From assembly GCA_913058135.1 (NCBI GenBank), contig CAJXPR010000015.1:1-47168 (forward strand): a stretch of 47,168 nt of DNA, read 5' to 3'. Position 1 is the stretch's first letter. Every line of letters starts with the position of its first letter. Positions 1 to 9,153 of this stretch are shown here, in pieces. This DNA comes from an uncultured Gammaproteobacteria bacterium (GTDB taxonomy: Bacteria > Pseudomonadota > Gammaproteobacteria > Pseudomonadales > Pseudohongiellaceae). A program made the position numbers and the translations under genes. The notes under the pieces are model-generated. The model was given only the letters and a program-made list of their open reading frames with translations, made no database searches and had not been told where the DNA came from.

Positions 1-47
1 CTACACAGAGTAGATCGTCGGCAGCGTCAGATGTGTATAAGAGACAG
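1..47. other. Illumina Nextera adapter (i5 side), not biological sequence
   Basis: Positions 15-47 equal the Nextera Read 1 adapter, ending in the 19-base Tn5 mosaic end at 29-47. Positions 7-14 (AGAGTAGA) match the S504/N504 i5 index as I remember it, and 1-6 (CTACAC) match the end of the P5 primer. Biological sequence begins at 48. Confidence 0.97.
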
Positions 48-802
48 GTATGTTGCGGATGATAGCCGGTGGTGGTGACGACCAGCGTATCACCCTCCCA
101 GTGCGCGACAGAATCTCCCATCCACTTTTGCATGTGGGGCATGGGTTCATCATCGATGCGTATGATACGGGCATCGTGAATCATTTCGGCCAGAATCATG
201 ACGTAGTCTTCGGTTTGCACAATCTGATAATTATTGTTGTACATGACCGGCAGCATGGGCGGCCCGGAGTGGGTGCCGAAGGAAATCAGGCAGCGCTCGG
301 ACAGCGGACGGCCTTCCGGACCGTCATTGGGAGCGGGCGCCCCGGGGGCACGGGCAAAACGGGCGCGGGGATCACCAGCGAAGGGAATCTGACCGTTGGG
401 TGGATCCACGATGATTGAGGACCGGGGTTCGCCGTTGATGACCTGGATACGATCACCGACTTCTTTCCAGAATTCGTTATAACCGTCATTGGTGTCGCCG
501 TCATCACCGCCCTGAGCCCCGGCGCCGGGTTCACGATCGGGGTCACTGGCAGCATACTCGGCCTCCAGAAACGCCTGGTGCCCTCCCTCCATAGCGCGAA
601 CCTGGTCGGCACTAAGCACGAGGGTTTCGCCCAGCTCCCGGTCCCGGGTCAACGGCGTGAGCGTGGCATTGCTCCACACGCCCTGCAGGTCGGGTTTCCC
701 ATAAGGCGTCCGGGGCAGGTCGTCCTGGGCCAGGGCCTGGCCTGCGCCGAGGGCAACGACCAGAGTCAGGGCCGCAACTGTCATGTTCTGTCGAGTGGTC
801 AT
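48..802 (-). CDS. Secreted protein of unknown family, C-terminus cut by contig end (paralogue of 9154-10176)
   Basis: The reading frame is open from an ATG at 802 to the adapter junction at 48, giving 251 residues without a stop. A GGGAGAA ribosome site lies just upstream of the ATG. The N-terminus is a Sec signal peptide (MTTRQNMTVAALTLVVALG, cleavage after AQA). It is followed by the segment PRTPYGKPDLQGVWSN, then conserved blocks SERCLISFGTHSGPPMLPV, YNNNYQIVQTEDYVMI and KWMGDSVAHWEGDTLVV. The same blocks occur in the protein at 9154-10176, so the two are paralogues. I know such proteins from many Gram-negative and acidobacterial genomes only as uncharacterised periplasmic or secreted proteins, and I assign no function. 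By comparison with the 340-residue paralogue about 75-90 residues are missing. It is divergent from the DUF5916 gene at 1009. Confidence 0.85.
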
Positions 803-1008
803 TGTTATTCTCCCGCTAGAAACAGTGTTTTCACCCGATTATTGATCAATAGTCGCCCTCGTACAAGTCGATCTGCCTGCAAGACATCCTGCCTGGCGCT
901 TACAATCTGTCAAACTTTACTGCAAATCATTGATGCCATCACAATTTGTTGCCGTTATACTCCCGCGGTTACGTTTTTGTCACCCAATAAAATAATAGGT
1001 ATCCCGTT

Positions 1009-3450
1009 TTGAACTCCGTGCTCCGACTCTCGCTTGTGGGACTGACGTCCTTGTGTCTTCATGTTGCCGCCCAGGCCCAGCCGGGCGTTAATGGCATCAA
1101 TCCCGCCCCGCTTGGTGTGCAGGCCCGCTTTGGCAGAGAAATGGTGATCCCGTTACAGCGTTTGCCGGACGATGTTGCGATCAGTCTTGATGGCGAACTG
1201 ACCGATTCGGTGTGGGCACAGATTCCCGCACAGAGCGGCATGTGGATCGTGGAGCCGGAAACTCTGGAACGGGCGCCCTATGACACGGAAATGAAGGTGT
1301 TCTACACCGACGATGGCATCTATATCGGGGTTAACATGGAGCAACCGGCGGACACGCTGGTGCGTCGTATCACTGCGCGTGACAATCGCGAGGTAAACCG
1401 CGATCGCGTGTCTTTTACACTGGATACTTCGGGCGAAGGACAGTACGGCTACTGGGTCAGTCTGGCCCTGGGCGACAACCAGCTGGACGGCACTATTCTG
1501 CCCGAGCGCCAGTACAACAGCCAGTGGGACGGCGCCTGGTATGGTGCCACCAACGAAAATGCCAACGGCTGGAGTGCGGAGTTCTACATTCCCTGGGGAC
1601 AGCTGGCCATGCCAGGTCGTGAAGGCCGACGGCAGATCGGCTTCTATGGTGAGCGTGTGGTTGCACACCTGAATCAGAACTGGGCGTGGCCGCCTATCGC
1701 CAAGTCCGATCCGATCTTTCTGAGTAACTTTCCGCTGCTGGAGATGGAAGGTGTCAATCCGCAGCAGCAGTGGAGTCTGTTCCCGTCTTTTGCGTCCACC
1801 TACGATGAAATCGATGCCGACTGGGAGCACCGGGCAGGCGTCGATGTTTTCTGGCGACCGTCCAGCAACTTTCAGATGACGGCAACCCTGAATCCGGATT
1901 TCGGCTCGGCAGAGGCTGATGATGTGGTTGTGAACCTGACCGCCAGCGAAACCTTTTTCCCGGAAAAGCGACTGTTTTTCCAGGAAGGACAGGAGATCTT
2001 CAACACCACATCGCGTTCAAACGGTAGTATCGGCAAGCGCTTTACCATTCTGAATACGCGTCGCATCGGTGGACGTCCCCGTTCACCAGATCTGCCTGAT
2101 GGGGTGTCATTGCCGGCGCGCGAGCGCATCCAGACCGCAGATCTGCTGGGTGCTGCCAAGGCCACCGGTCAGCAGGGCAATTTCCGCTACGGTATCTTGG
2201 CCGCTTCCGAAGATGATACTGAATACCGGTTGCCGGGTCAGCGAGTTGAACAACAGGGACGTGATTTCACCGCGTTCCGTGTGTTGTACGAGGACCAGGG
2301 TGGCGGCACCGGTGCCGCCTATCGTGGCATCGGCTACATTGGTACGCTGGTGGCACATCCGGAATCGGATGCCCAGGTCCATGCGGTTGATTTCCGGTAT
2401 CTGACCCAGGGGGGTATCTGGAGTTTTGACGGGCAGGTAGTGACCTCTGACGTTGACGACGGCGATCAGGGTTTTGGTGCTTTCACCGATATCGTGTATT
2501 CGCCGCGTCAGGGCTTCAAACACACCCTGCATTTAACCTATTTTGATGAAGATCTTGATGTCAATGATTTTGGCTACCAGGATCGCAATAATGCCAAGGA
2601 AGCCTGGTATCGTTTTGAATGGATCAAAACCGGTCTGGTTCGGGTGCGCGACGTGCGGGTGTCTTCGTTCCTGCGCTACGAGGAAAACCTGCAGGGCGAT
2701 CGCACCAACAATGCGATACCGGTGATCAGCACGGCGATCACCCTGAACAATCTGGATCGGGTCAATATCAACCTGCAGCATTTCCCGAAGCGTTATGATG
2801 ATCTCAACAGCTTTGGCAACGGTACTTTTGCCACGCGGGAGCGCACCAATTATAGCGCCAGTTATACCACTAATACGGCCAGGGCACTGAGCCTGAACGG
2901 TCAGATCGGTCGGTCTACCGAGTTCGCGGGCGGATACAGTGAATCCTATGAAGTCGGCGCCACCTGGCGGCCAGCCGCGAATATCAACGTGACGGGCGAG
3001 GTCGAGTATCAGGACCGCGACGGTTGGCTGCTGCACCAGGGGGGGCAGAATTTCACTGCGTTCCAGACCAGTCAGTGGGAAACCGGCTTCCGGCTGGAAT
3101 ACTTCCTGACCGCCAAGCAGCAGCTCAGTGCCGGTCTGCAATGGGTAGGCATCAAAGCCGCCGGTGACCGCTATTTCAACCTGCCCGCAGATGCACCGAC
3201 CCGCAATCGGGATCTGGTCGAGGTTGATCAGCACTCAGGCACGCCAGGCGATTTCTCGATTTCGCAGATGAATTTTCAGCTGCGTTACCGTCTTGAACTG
3301 GCTCCCCTGTCGGACCTGTTTATCGTCTATAACCGCAACGGCAACAAGCGTGACAACCTGATCAACTTCAATGAGCAGTTCGACAACGCCTGGAATGATC
3401 CGCTGGCAAGTCAGCTGGTTGTCAAACTGCGGTATCGCCTGGGGACATAA
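1009..3450 (+). CDS. DUF5916 outer-membrane protein with N-terminal CBM9-like domain
   Basis: This 813-residue protein starts with a signal peptide (LRLSLVGLTSLCLHVAAQAQ). Residues about 50-220 look like a carbohydrate-binding family 9-like beta-sandwich (DGELTDSVWAQIP, FYTDDGIYIGVNM, WSAEFYIPWGQL). Residues about 225 to the end resemble DUF5916, with alternating aromatic/polar strands typical of an outer-membrane barrel and the typical block FFPEKRLFFQEGQEIF. The start is uncertain. TTG at 1009 has an AGGT about 8 nt upstream, and GTG at 1018 would still give an intact signal peptide. DUF5916 proteins have no settled function; a role in binding or import at the outer membrane is inference. 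The gene faces the MocR gene with only 13 bp between stop codons, and I see no terminator hairpin there. No SusD, TonB or peptidase neighbour clarifies the substrate. Confidence 0.85.
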   Translation: MNSVLRLSLVGLTSLCLHVAAQAQPGVNGINPAPLGVQARFGREMVIPLQRLPDDVAISLDGELTDSVWAQIPAQSGMWIVEPETLERAPYDTEMKVFYTDDGIYIGVNMEQPADTLVRRITARDNREVNRDRVSFTLDTSGEGQYGYWVSLALGDNQLDGTILPERQYNSQWDGAWYGATNENANGWSAEFYIPWGQLAMPGREGRRQIGFYGERVVAHLNQNWAWPPIAKSDPIFLSNFPLLEMEGVNPQQQWSLFPSFASTYDEIDADWEHRAGVDVFWRPSSNFQMTATLNPDFGSAEADDVVVNLTASETFFPEKRLFFQEGQEIFNTTSRSNGSIGKRFTILNTRRIGGRPRSPDLPDGVSLPARERIQTADLLGAAKATGQQGNFRYGILAASEDDTEYRLPGQRVEQQGRDFTAFRVLYEDQGGGTGAAYRGIGYIGTLVAHPESDAQVHAVDFRYLTQGGIWSFDGQVVTSDVDDGDQGFGAFTDIVYSPRQGFKHTLHLTYFDEDLDVNDFGYQDRNNAKEAWYRFEWIKTGLVRVRDVRVSSFLRYEENLQGDRTNNAIPVISTAITLNNLDRVNINLQHFPKRYDDLNSFGNGTFATRERTNYSASYTTNTARALSLNGQIGRSTEFAGGYSESYEVGATWRPAANINVTGEVEYQDRDGWLLHQGGQNFTAFQTSQWETGFRLEYFLTAKQQLSAGLQWVGIKAAGDRYFNLPADAPTRNRDLVEVDQHSGTPGDFSISQMNFQLRYRLELAPLSDLFIVYNRNGNKRDNLINFNEQFDNAWNDPLASQLVVKLRYRLGT

Positions 3451-3463
3451 GTCGTCGACATCA

Positions 3464-4891
3464 TTACAGCAGGCGGGAGAGGGCGGCCAGGGCCCTCTCC
3501 AGCTTGCCGTCCCAGCGCACAGCGCAATTCAGTCGCAAGCAATTGGAGAACTTCCCGGAGGCTGAGAACATTGCCCCGGGCGCGAAACTGACACCGACAT
3601 CCAGTGCCTGCTCCATCAATTCAAGCGTGTCGGTACTGTCCGGAAGTTCTACCCACAATACAAATCCGCCCGCGGGCCGGCTGACCCGCGACTCTGCCGG
3701 GAACAGCTGCGTGATGCGGTCGGTCATGCGCGCCACTGCACGGGCGTAGTCATTGGCAGCCTGCCGCAGCCAGCGTTCATAGTGTCCATGTTGCAGAAAA
3801 TGCGCCAGCGCCAGCTGTGAGGGCGTGCCCACGGATACGGTATTGATAAATTGCAGGTACCGCGCCTTTTCCACCGTTGTATCGGGCGCGTCCTGCGACC
3901 GACCCGGCCTGGTGCCGGGAATCAGCCAGCCCACCCGCATGCCTGCAGAGAGGGTCTTGGAACTGGACGAGCAATAGTACACCAGGCCTTCTGTATCCCA
4001 GCGTTTGACGGGCGCGGGGCGTCGTCCGTTAAAGGGCAGATCACCATAAATGTCGTCTTCAACCAGTGGCACGCGGTGTTTGCTCAGGCAACGCAGCAAG
4101 GCCTGCTTGCGCTCATCGGTCATGCACACACCCAACGGGTTGGAGAAGTTGGTTACCAGTACGCAGGCAGCGACATTCCAGCGCTCCAATGCCAGATCCA
4201 GCGCGTCCAGAGAGATGCCGTGTACCGGATCGGTCGGTATCTCCAGCGCCTTCAGGCCCAGCGACTCGACCACTTGCAACAGTCCGTAGTACGTTGGTGA
4301 CTCAAGCGCCACAGTGTCGCCGGGCTGGGTCAGCAGCTTCAAGGCTATTGCCATGGCTTCCTGGCAACTATTGGTGATCAGTACGTCGTCCGGCGCCACT
4401 GGGCACTGGTATCCGGCCATGCGCCGGGCGACCTGATGTCGCAACTCCGGCGCGCCGGGCGGGAATTCGTAACCCATGCAGCGACGGCGCTGCGTGCGGA
4501 GCACATGGTGGAAAGAGCGTTCCATGATTGCCACGGGTAAAAAATCAGCTGACGGTACGGCGGCACCCAGATTGACCACATCGGGGTCATTGACAGCCTG
4601 CACCAGTCTCAGCACTCTGTCCTGGCCAGTGACCAGTCTGGGTTTCTGGCTGCCTTTGACTGATCGTGGCGGTTCGCGCAATGCCGGGGGCTGGCGGACA
4701 AAGTAACCGGACCGAGGTCGTGCTTCGATCAGTCCGCGCTGCTCCAGCTCGCGACAGGCGCTGACGGCGGTGGAGACGCTGACCTCATGCTGCTGGCTGA
4801 GCTGACGCACGCCGGGCAGTCGCGTACCTACTTCAAAGACGTCATCCTGAATCAGGGATTGCAGTCGATCGGCCAATTGTTGATACAGCAT
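3464..4891 (-). CDS. MocR/PdxR-type transcriptional regulator (GntR DNA-binding domain fused to aminotransferase-like domain)
   Basis: The 475-residue protein has a winged-helix GntR domain at residues 1-70 (LPGVRQLSQQHEVSVSTAV, LIEARPRSGYFVR). A fold-type I aminotransferase domain follows from about residue 95. PLP-site features are visible: NSCQEAMAIAL, the NFSNPLG motif and the internal-aldimine lysine in SSSSKTLSAGMRVGW (about K312). Proteins of this family bind PLP or a PLP-amino acid adduct and regulate amino-acid, GABA or vitamin B6 genes. The divergent LysE-type exporter at 5132 is the obvious target, and the shared intergenic region carries four copies of an ATACAGA-type element. Length is normal for the family. 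The ATG at 4891 puts the wHTH at the very N-terminus, as expected. Confidence 0.93.
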   Translation of the reverse strand: MLYQQLADRLQSLIQDDVFEVGTRLPGVRQLSQQHEVSVSTAVSACRELEQRGLIEARPRSGYFVRQPPALREPPRSVKGSQKPRLVTGQDRVLRLVQAVNDPDVVNLGAAVPSADFLPVAIMERSFHHVLRTQRRRCMGYEFPPGAPELRHQVARRMAGYQCPVAPDDVLITNSCQEAMAIALKLLTQPGDTVALESPTYYGLLQVVESLGLKALEIPTDPVHGISLDALDLALERWNVAACVLVTNFSNPLGVCMTDERKQALLRCLSKHRVPLVEDDIYGDLPFNGRRPAPVKRWDTEGLVYYCSSSSKTLSAGMRVGWLIPGTRPGRSQDAPDTTVEKARYLQFINTVSVGTPSQLALAHFLQHGHYERWLRQAANDYARAVARMTDRITQLFPAESRVSRPAGGFVLWVELPDSTDTLELMEQALDVGVSFAPGAMFSASGKFSNCLRLNCAVRWDGKLERALAALSRLL

Positions 4892-4960
4892 GGTTCTGCC
4901 TCCGTGGCGTCAAGCGGTGCGGACAGTGGCGCAGTTTATCAAGATCGCTCGCGTCAAAGT

Positions 4961-5045
4961 CGATACAGAGGTGCGGGATCAGGGCGATACAGATGGCCTG
5001 AGGTTTAATCTGTACCGGTTCAAAACATGATATTTATATCTGTAT
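4961..5045. promoter_or_regulatory. Candidate MocR operator: two direct and two inverted ATACAGA elements
   Basis: CGATACAGA occurs at 4961-4969 and again at 4985-4993, a centre spacing of 24 bp. The inverse element TCTGTA(c/t) occurs at 5009-5015 and 5039-5045. All four lie between the divergent MocR and LysE genes. MocR dimers commonly bind repeated short sites in such regions. A TATAAA at 5080-5085 could be the -10 of the exporter gene. Binding is inferred. Confidence 0.5.
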
Positions 5046-5131
5046 TGCCCCGAAGTGTCCAGGCATACTGACGCCCTGATATAAACAGCATTGCCGACGC
5101 AGGCCGCGCCGGTGCACAAGGAGAAATCAAG

Positions 5132-5734
5132 ATGCCGCTGGAACAGTTACTGGCCCTGGTCGGATTTGTGGTGGTGATGACCGGAACACCTGGACCCAAC
5201 AACATGATGTTGCTGGCGTCAGGGGCCAACTTCGGTTTTCGTCGATCGCTACCCCATATTTTCGGTATTACCGTAGGTTGTCAGGTCCTGCTGTTGGCGG
5301 TAGCACTGGGCATAGGGCAACTGCTGATTCGTTATCCTTTGCTGGATTCAGTGTTGAAGAGTCTGTGCGGGTTGGCGCTGATCTATCTGGCCTGGACCCT
5401 GGTGAGGCCGACCAAGGTGCTGCCGGCATCCGGTGAGGTGAAGGTGGCCAGACCGCTGACGTTCTGGCAGGCAGCGCTGTTCCAGTGGGTGAACCCCAAA
5501 GCCTGGCTGATGATGATTACTGCCATTGCCACCTACACACAACCGGCGACCATGCTCAGCAGCCTGGCGGTCATTGCGTTGCTGTTTGCGATTGTCGGCA
5601 TTCCGTGCATCAGCACCTGGAACCTGTTTGGTGCCTCGTTGCGGCAGTTCCTGCAGAATGCCCGTCGCGCCCGGATTTTCAATATCAGTATGGCGGTGCT
5701 GCTGCTGGGGTCCATGTATCCGCTGCTACAGTGA
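5132..5734 (+). CDS. LysE/RhtB-family amino-acid exporter
   Basis: This 200-residue polytopic membrane protein shows the family signature near the N-terminus (GFVVVMTGTPGPNNMMLLASG) and about six hydrophobic segments. Members export amino acids such as lysine, homoserine, threonine or cysteine from the cytoplasm. The substrate cannot be read from the sequence. The start ATG follows an AAGGAG ribosome site with 7 nt spacing. Divergence from a MocR regulator with shared repeats suggests induction by an amino acid sensed through PLP. The 3' end overlaps the end of sbcC on the opposite strand by 9 bp (5726-5734). Confidence 0.93.
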   Translation: MPLEQLLALVGFVVVMTGTPGPNNMMLLASGANFGFRRSLPHIFGITVGCQVLLLAVALGIGQLLIRYPLLDSVLKSLCGLALIYLAWTLVRPTKVLPASGEVKVARPLTFWQAALFQWVNPKAWLMMITAIATYTQPATMLSSLAVIALLFAIVGIPCISTWNLFGASLRQFLQNARRARIFNISMAVLLLGSMYPLLQ

Positions 5735-8700
5735 CGTCCCGTCTGTCAGCGCGCGGCAGCCGGGACCGCTGAGTGTGCTGCGTCCACCGGCCAGGGGTGA
5801 CACATTAATCTGTGTGGCGATACGCTCCTTCAACGCTGCGACGTGCGATATCACGCCGATCAGCTTGCCCTCCTGTTGCAGGCTGCTGAGAGTCTCCAGC
5901 GCGGTGTCCAGCGCATCTTCATCCAGTGTGCCAAAGCCTTCATCCAGAAACAGCGAGTCCACACGGACATTGCGACTGGCCATGCGTGAAAGGCCCAAGG
6001 CCAGTGCCAGGGACACGATAAAACTCTCACCCCCTGACAGGTTTTTGGTGGACCGCACTTCGCCAGCCTGGTAATTGTCAACGACATTGAGGTCCAGCGG
6101 CTGCTGGTGGTCGCGCTGTAGCAGGTAACGATCAGTCATTTTTTGCAGCTGCACATTGGCATGCTGAATCATCAGTTCAAAGGTGAGTCCCTGGGCAAAG
6201 TTGCGGAACTTCTTGCCGTCACTGGCGCCGATCAGTACGTGTAATCGCCGCCAGCGTTCCGCTTCGGTTTTCTGCTGGTCGATTTTTTCCGCCAGTGCCT
6301 GCTGTTGCGTACGCGCGTCATCGTTATCTTTCAGGCGCTGTCGAACGGCGCCCAGTTTTTCACGCAAGGCGCTGACCACGGTTTCCTGATCACGCCACCG
6401 TTGTTCCAGAGTCTCCGGGGAATCGTCAGTCAGTGACCGTGCCAATTCCTCGTTCAGCTCCCGCCGGGTTCGCGACAGCGCGCTGCGCAGCTCAATGCCC
6501 TGCTGCAGCAAGGTCTGCGATCTGGCTTCCAGTGACCTGCGTTCGGGCTCAGGCAGCTGCGCGCTGACAAACGTCTGCTCGTCAGGAAATTGCTGTTGCG
6601 CCAGTTGCTCAGCAAAAACCTGCTCAGCCTGTTTCAGTTTCCCGGCGCGTACCTTGAGACTGTTTTCATGTAGCTGAATCTGTTGCTGCAGCTGCTGATA
6701 AGCATTTGTGGAGTGCTGCAATTGCTGTTGAGCAGAGGTGACTGCCTGTTGTGCGCGCGAGGTCAGCGCGCGCAAGCGCGCCTCTTCTTCGTCCGCATTC
6801 CTGTCCTGCAGCAGGGTGTAGCGTTCAGCCTGCAAGCTGTCCTGTTTTTGCTGTAGCGTCTGTACCTCGTCGCGGACAGCAACGGTCTCGCTGATCAGTT
6901 TTGCCCGGTTCTGGTCACGCTCGCAGGATTTCAGCGCGGTCTCCAGCTCATCGATACTCTGCAGTGTGCGGGTAATTTCCAGTTTGCGCCGGTGCAGAAC
7001 CTGATGACGTCCGGCAACCGCGTCGGCGTTGTCGTCGACATCAAGTGCCAGACACAAAGCCTGAATTTCCTGCGTCAGGGTCTGAAGACTTTGGTCAAGC
7101 TGCTGGCTTTGCGCGTCAAGATTTTTAATGGTTGTACTGTGCTGAACCTGAGCTGTCTGTGTGCTGGTGCGTTGTTGCTCACTGGAATGTACCTGCTTCT
7201 CCTGTGAGCTGATCTGTTGCGACAAACTGTTGATGTTCAACTCAGGCGAATGTTCGGTAAACGGATGATCGGTGGCCCCACACAACGGACAGGGTTCACC
7301 GGCTTCCAGTTCGGTACGCAGGGTTTCCAGGTCAATAATACGTTGTTGCAGAACACGCTGGTCCTGCAGGGATTTGAGCGTGGTCTTGTGAGCTGTCAGC
7401 AATTCTTCGGCCTGCGCCAGCTTTTCGGAGCTGGTTTCCAGGTCGGCTTTGGTGCGACGAATGTCCGCTGCCAGCTGCGCCTGCCGTTGTTGCTGTTGTG
7501 TACGCTCGTTCAGGCGCTGTTGCAGGGTTTCGATGCGGGTGATCTGCTCGGACAGCGCATCGCGCTGTTCACGCCATTGTGCCGGGCTGCTGCCCTGGGT
7601 GATATTGTCCAGATCTTGCTGCGCTTGCACGGTGGCATTCCGTGCCTGCTGGTAATGTTGTTCAGCCTGCCGGCCGTCGGCAAACTCACTCAGATTGATG
7701 TTGCCCTTGTACTGACGCAGGGCGCCAGACTTCTGCTCGAGCAAGTCCTGCTGTGCCTGCAGGTGATGCCGGCTGTCGGCGAGGCGGCTGTCCAGCACAT
7801 GAACTTTCTTCAGTATCGGGCGAGCGGCATCAAATTGCTGTTCCGCTTCCGCCAGATTCCTGTTGAACAGGTCGATCTGGCGCTGTTGTCCTTTAAGCTG
7901 TTCCGCCAGTTCCGGCAGCTTCGCCTGACTTTTCAGTAACGTTTGTTGTTCCTGCCGTTGCTCCTTGCGCAGATTGCTCAACGTTGCATAAATTGCGCTG
8001 AGTTCAAGAGCGCGTGAGGCTTCTGCCAGTCTATCGCGTTGGTCGCCGAAAGCATCGTCCTGTTGTTGCCAGGATGTCAGATCCTGTGCCAGTGTGTTCT
8101 GCTGTTGCTCCAGCTGCCGACAACGCTGTTGCCACTGGTGTTGCTCGCGCAACGCGCCAGCCTTGTCAATGTCGACACCCAGCTGTGCTTTCAGTGTGGA
8201 CTCGTCGGTGCGCAGTTCGGCTTCCACGTCCGGTGTTAACAGGCGCATGCCTTCCTGTTCGGCCTGCAACATGTTCAATGCCTGATCTTCCAGCCCGCGG
8301 CGCTCATGTACGCTGACGGAAATCGCACTGTAAATGGCAGTGCCGGTAATTTTTTCCAGAATCGGTGCGCGATCATCGGCGCTGGCCCGCAGAAAGGCCG
8401 CGAAACCACCCTGTGCCAACAGCATGGACTGGGTAAAACGACTGAAATCCATGCCCGTGATTTCAATGATGCGTTTGTCGACGCTGCCAAATTTATTGTC
8501 TATGATTTTGCCACTGTCAGCATCAGCAATTTCATGTCTGGCGGCCTGCAATTTGCCATCTGGCCGTTTACGCGCCCGGTGTTGTGACCAGTGCGCGCGG
8601 TAGGTGCCGTTCTGGGTGCTGAAGGTGACCTCGGCAAAACACTCGCCGGCCTGTCGGGTCATGATTTCATTGCTGCTCACCGTGATATCACCCAGCCGCG

Positions 8701-8875
8701 GCGTCTGCCGGTACAGAGCCAGACACATGGCATCAAGCAAGGTGGTTTTGCCAGCGCCGGTGGGGCCGGTAATGGCAAAAATGCCATCGCTGGTATAGGC
8801 CGGGTCGGTGAAGTCCACTTCCCATTCGCCTGCCAGTGAATTCAGGTTCTTGAACCGGACAGCCAGGATCCGCAT
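5726..8875 (-). CDS. sbcC: Exonuclease subunit SbcC (SMC-like ATPase)
   Basis: SbcC is the ATPase and coiled-coil subunit of the SbcCD nuclease, which opens hairpins and trims DNA ends during repair. The protein begins MRILAVRFKNLNSLAG with Walker A GPTGAGKTTLLDA at about residues 35-47. Two long Gln/Leu-rich coiled-coil arms flank a zinc hook CPLC at about residue 530. The signature TKNLSGGESFIVSLALALG and Walker B SLFLDEGFGTLDEDAL lie near the C-terminus. I chose the ATG at 8875 because SbcC proteins start M(K/R)IL; an in-frame ATG at 8896 adds seven residues. Total 1049 residues, normal. The partner sbcD is not adjacent: two forward-strand genes lie between them. The 278 bp upstream (8876-9153) hold no further gene that I can support. 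Confidence 0.96.
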   Translation of the reverse strand: MRILAVRFKNLNSLAGEWEVDFTDPAYTSDGIFAITGPTGAGKTTLLDAMCLALYRQTPRLGDITVSSNEIMTRQAGECFAEVTFSTQNGTYRAHWSQHRARKRPDGKLQAARHEIADADSGKIIDNKFGSVDKRIIEITGMDFSRFTQSMLLAQGGFAAFLRASADDRAPILEKITGTAIYSAISVSVHERRGLEDQALNMLQAEQEGMRLLTPDVEAELRTDESTLKAQLGVDIDKAGALREQHQWQQRCRQLEQQQNTLAQDLTSWQQQDDAFGDQRDRLAEASRALELSAIYATLSNLRKEQRQEQQTLLKSQAKLPELAEQLKGQQRQIDLFNRNLAEAEQQFDAARPILKKVHVLDSRLADSRHHLQAQQDLLEQKSGALRQYKGNINLSEFADGRQAEQHYQQARNATVQAQQDLDNITQGSSPAQWREQRDALSEQITRIETLQQRLNERTQQQQRQAQLAADIRRTKADLETSSEKLAQAEELLTAHKTTLKSLQDQRVLQQRIIDLETLRTELEAGEPCPLCGATDHPFTEHSPELNINSLSQQISSQEKQVHSSEQQRTSTQTAQVQHSTTIKNLDAQSQQLDQSLQTLTQEIQALCLALDVDDNADAVAGRHQVLHRRKLEITRTLQSIDELETALKSCERDQNRAKLISETVAVRDEVQTLQQKQDSLQAERYTLLQDRNADEEEARLRALTSRAQQAVTSAQQQLQHSTNAYQQLQQQIQLHENSLKVRAGKLKQAEQVFAEQLAQQQFPDEQTFVSAQLPEPERRSLEARSQTLLQQGIELRSALSRTRRELNEELARSLTDDSPETLEQRWRDQETVVSALREKLGAVRQRLKDNDDARTQQQALAEKIDQQKTEAERWRRLHVLIGASDGKKFRNFAQGLTFELMIQHANVQLQKMTDRYLLQRDHQQPLDLNVVDNYQAGEVRSTKNLSGGESFIVSLALALGLSRMASRNVRVDSLFLDEGFGTLDEDALDTALETLSSLQQEGKLIGVISHVAALKERIATQINVSPLAGGRSTLSGPGCRALTDGTSL

Positions 8876-9153
8876 TGTCAGTTGTGCCCCATGCAATTGT
8901 TTCTTGACCGGTGTCAGCTAAGTTTCCGGCCAGGAGAGACTATACAGGATTGAGACCATGTGGGACGAACGGTATGGCGGCAAAGATTGTTTATCGTGGC
9001 ACCCAGGCCAAGGATACTCGTTGGCCGTTCCGATTTGATATATGTCAATGGCAGGTGAGCTTTACGGCATTTTGTGACAGATTGACAAACCTGTGGGGAA
9101 GCAATCTGGCTAAAATCGGACTCGATTAGCCAGTCAGGCCGGAGGAGTCATGC

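Noticed and set aside
50-418. Open frame of 122 codons on the forward strand at the left end
   Set aside because: It is the antisense shadow of the truncated secreted-protein gene at 48-802. A matching shadow with similar sequence lies opposite the paralogue at 9679-9915.
840-851. Palindrome TATTGATCAATA between the first two genes
   Set aside because: It lacks the N4 spacer of an FNR site and is short and AT-rich enough to occur by chance.
1153-1830. 225-codon reverse frame, and a 233-codon reverse frame at 2533-3234
   Set aside because: Both lie inside the DUF5916 gene on the opposite strand; they have no ribosome site and their composition fits antisense frames.
9082-9116. TTGACA and TAAAAT as a sigma-70 promoter for the gene at 9154
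   Set aside because: The spacing is 23 bp, too long for a normal promoter.
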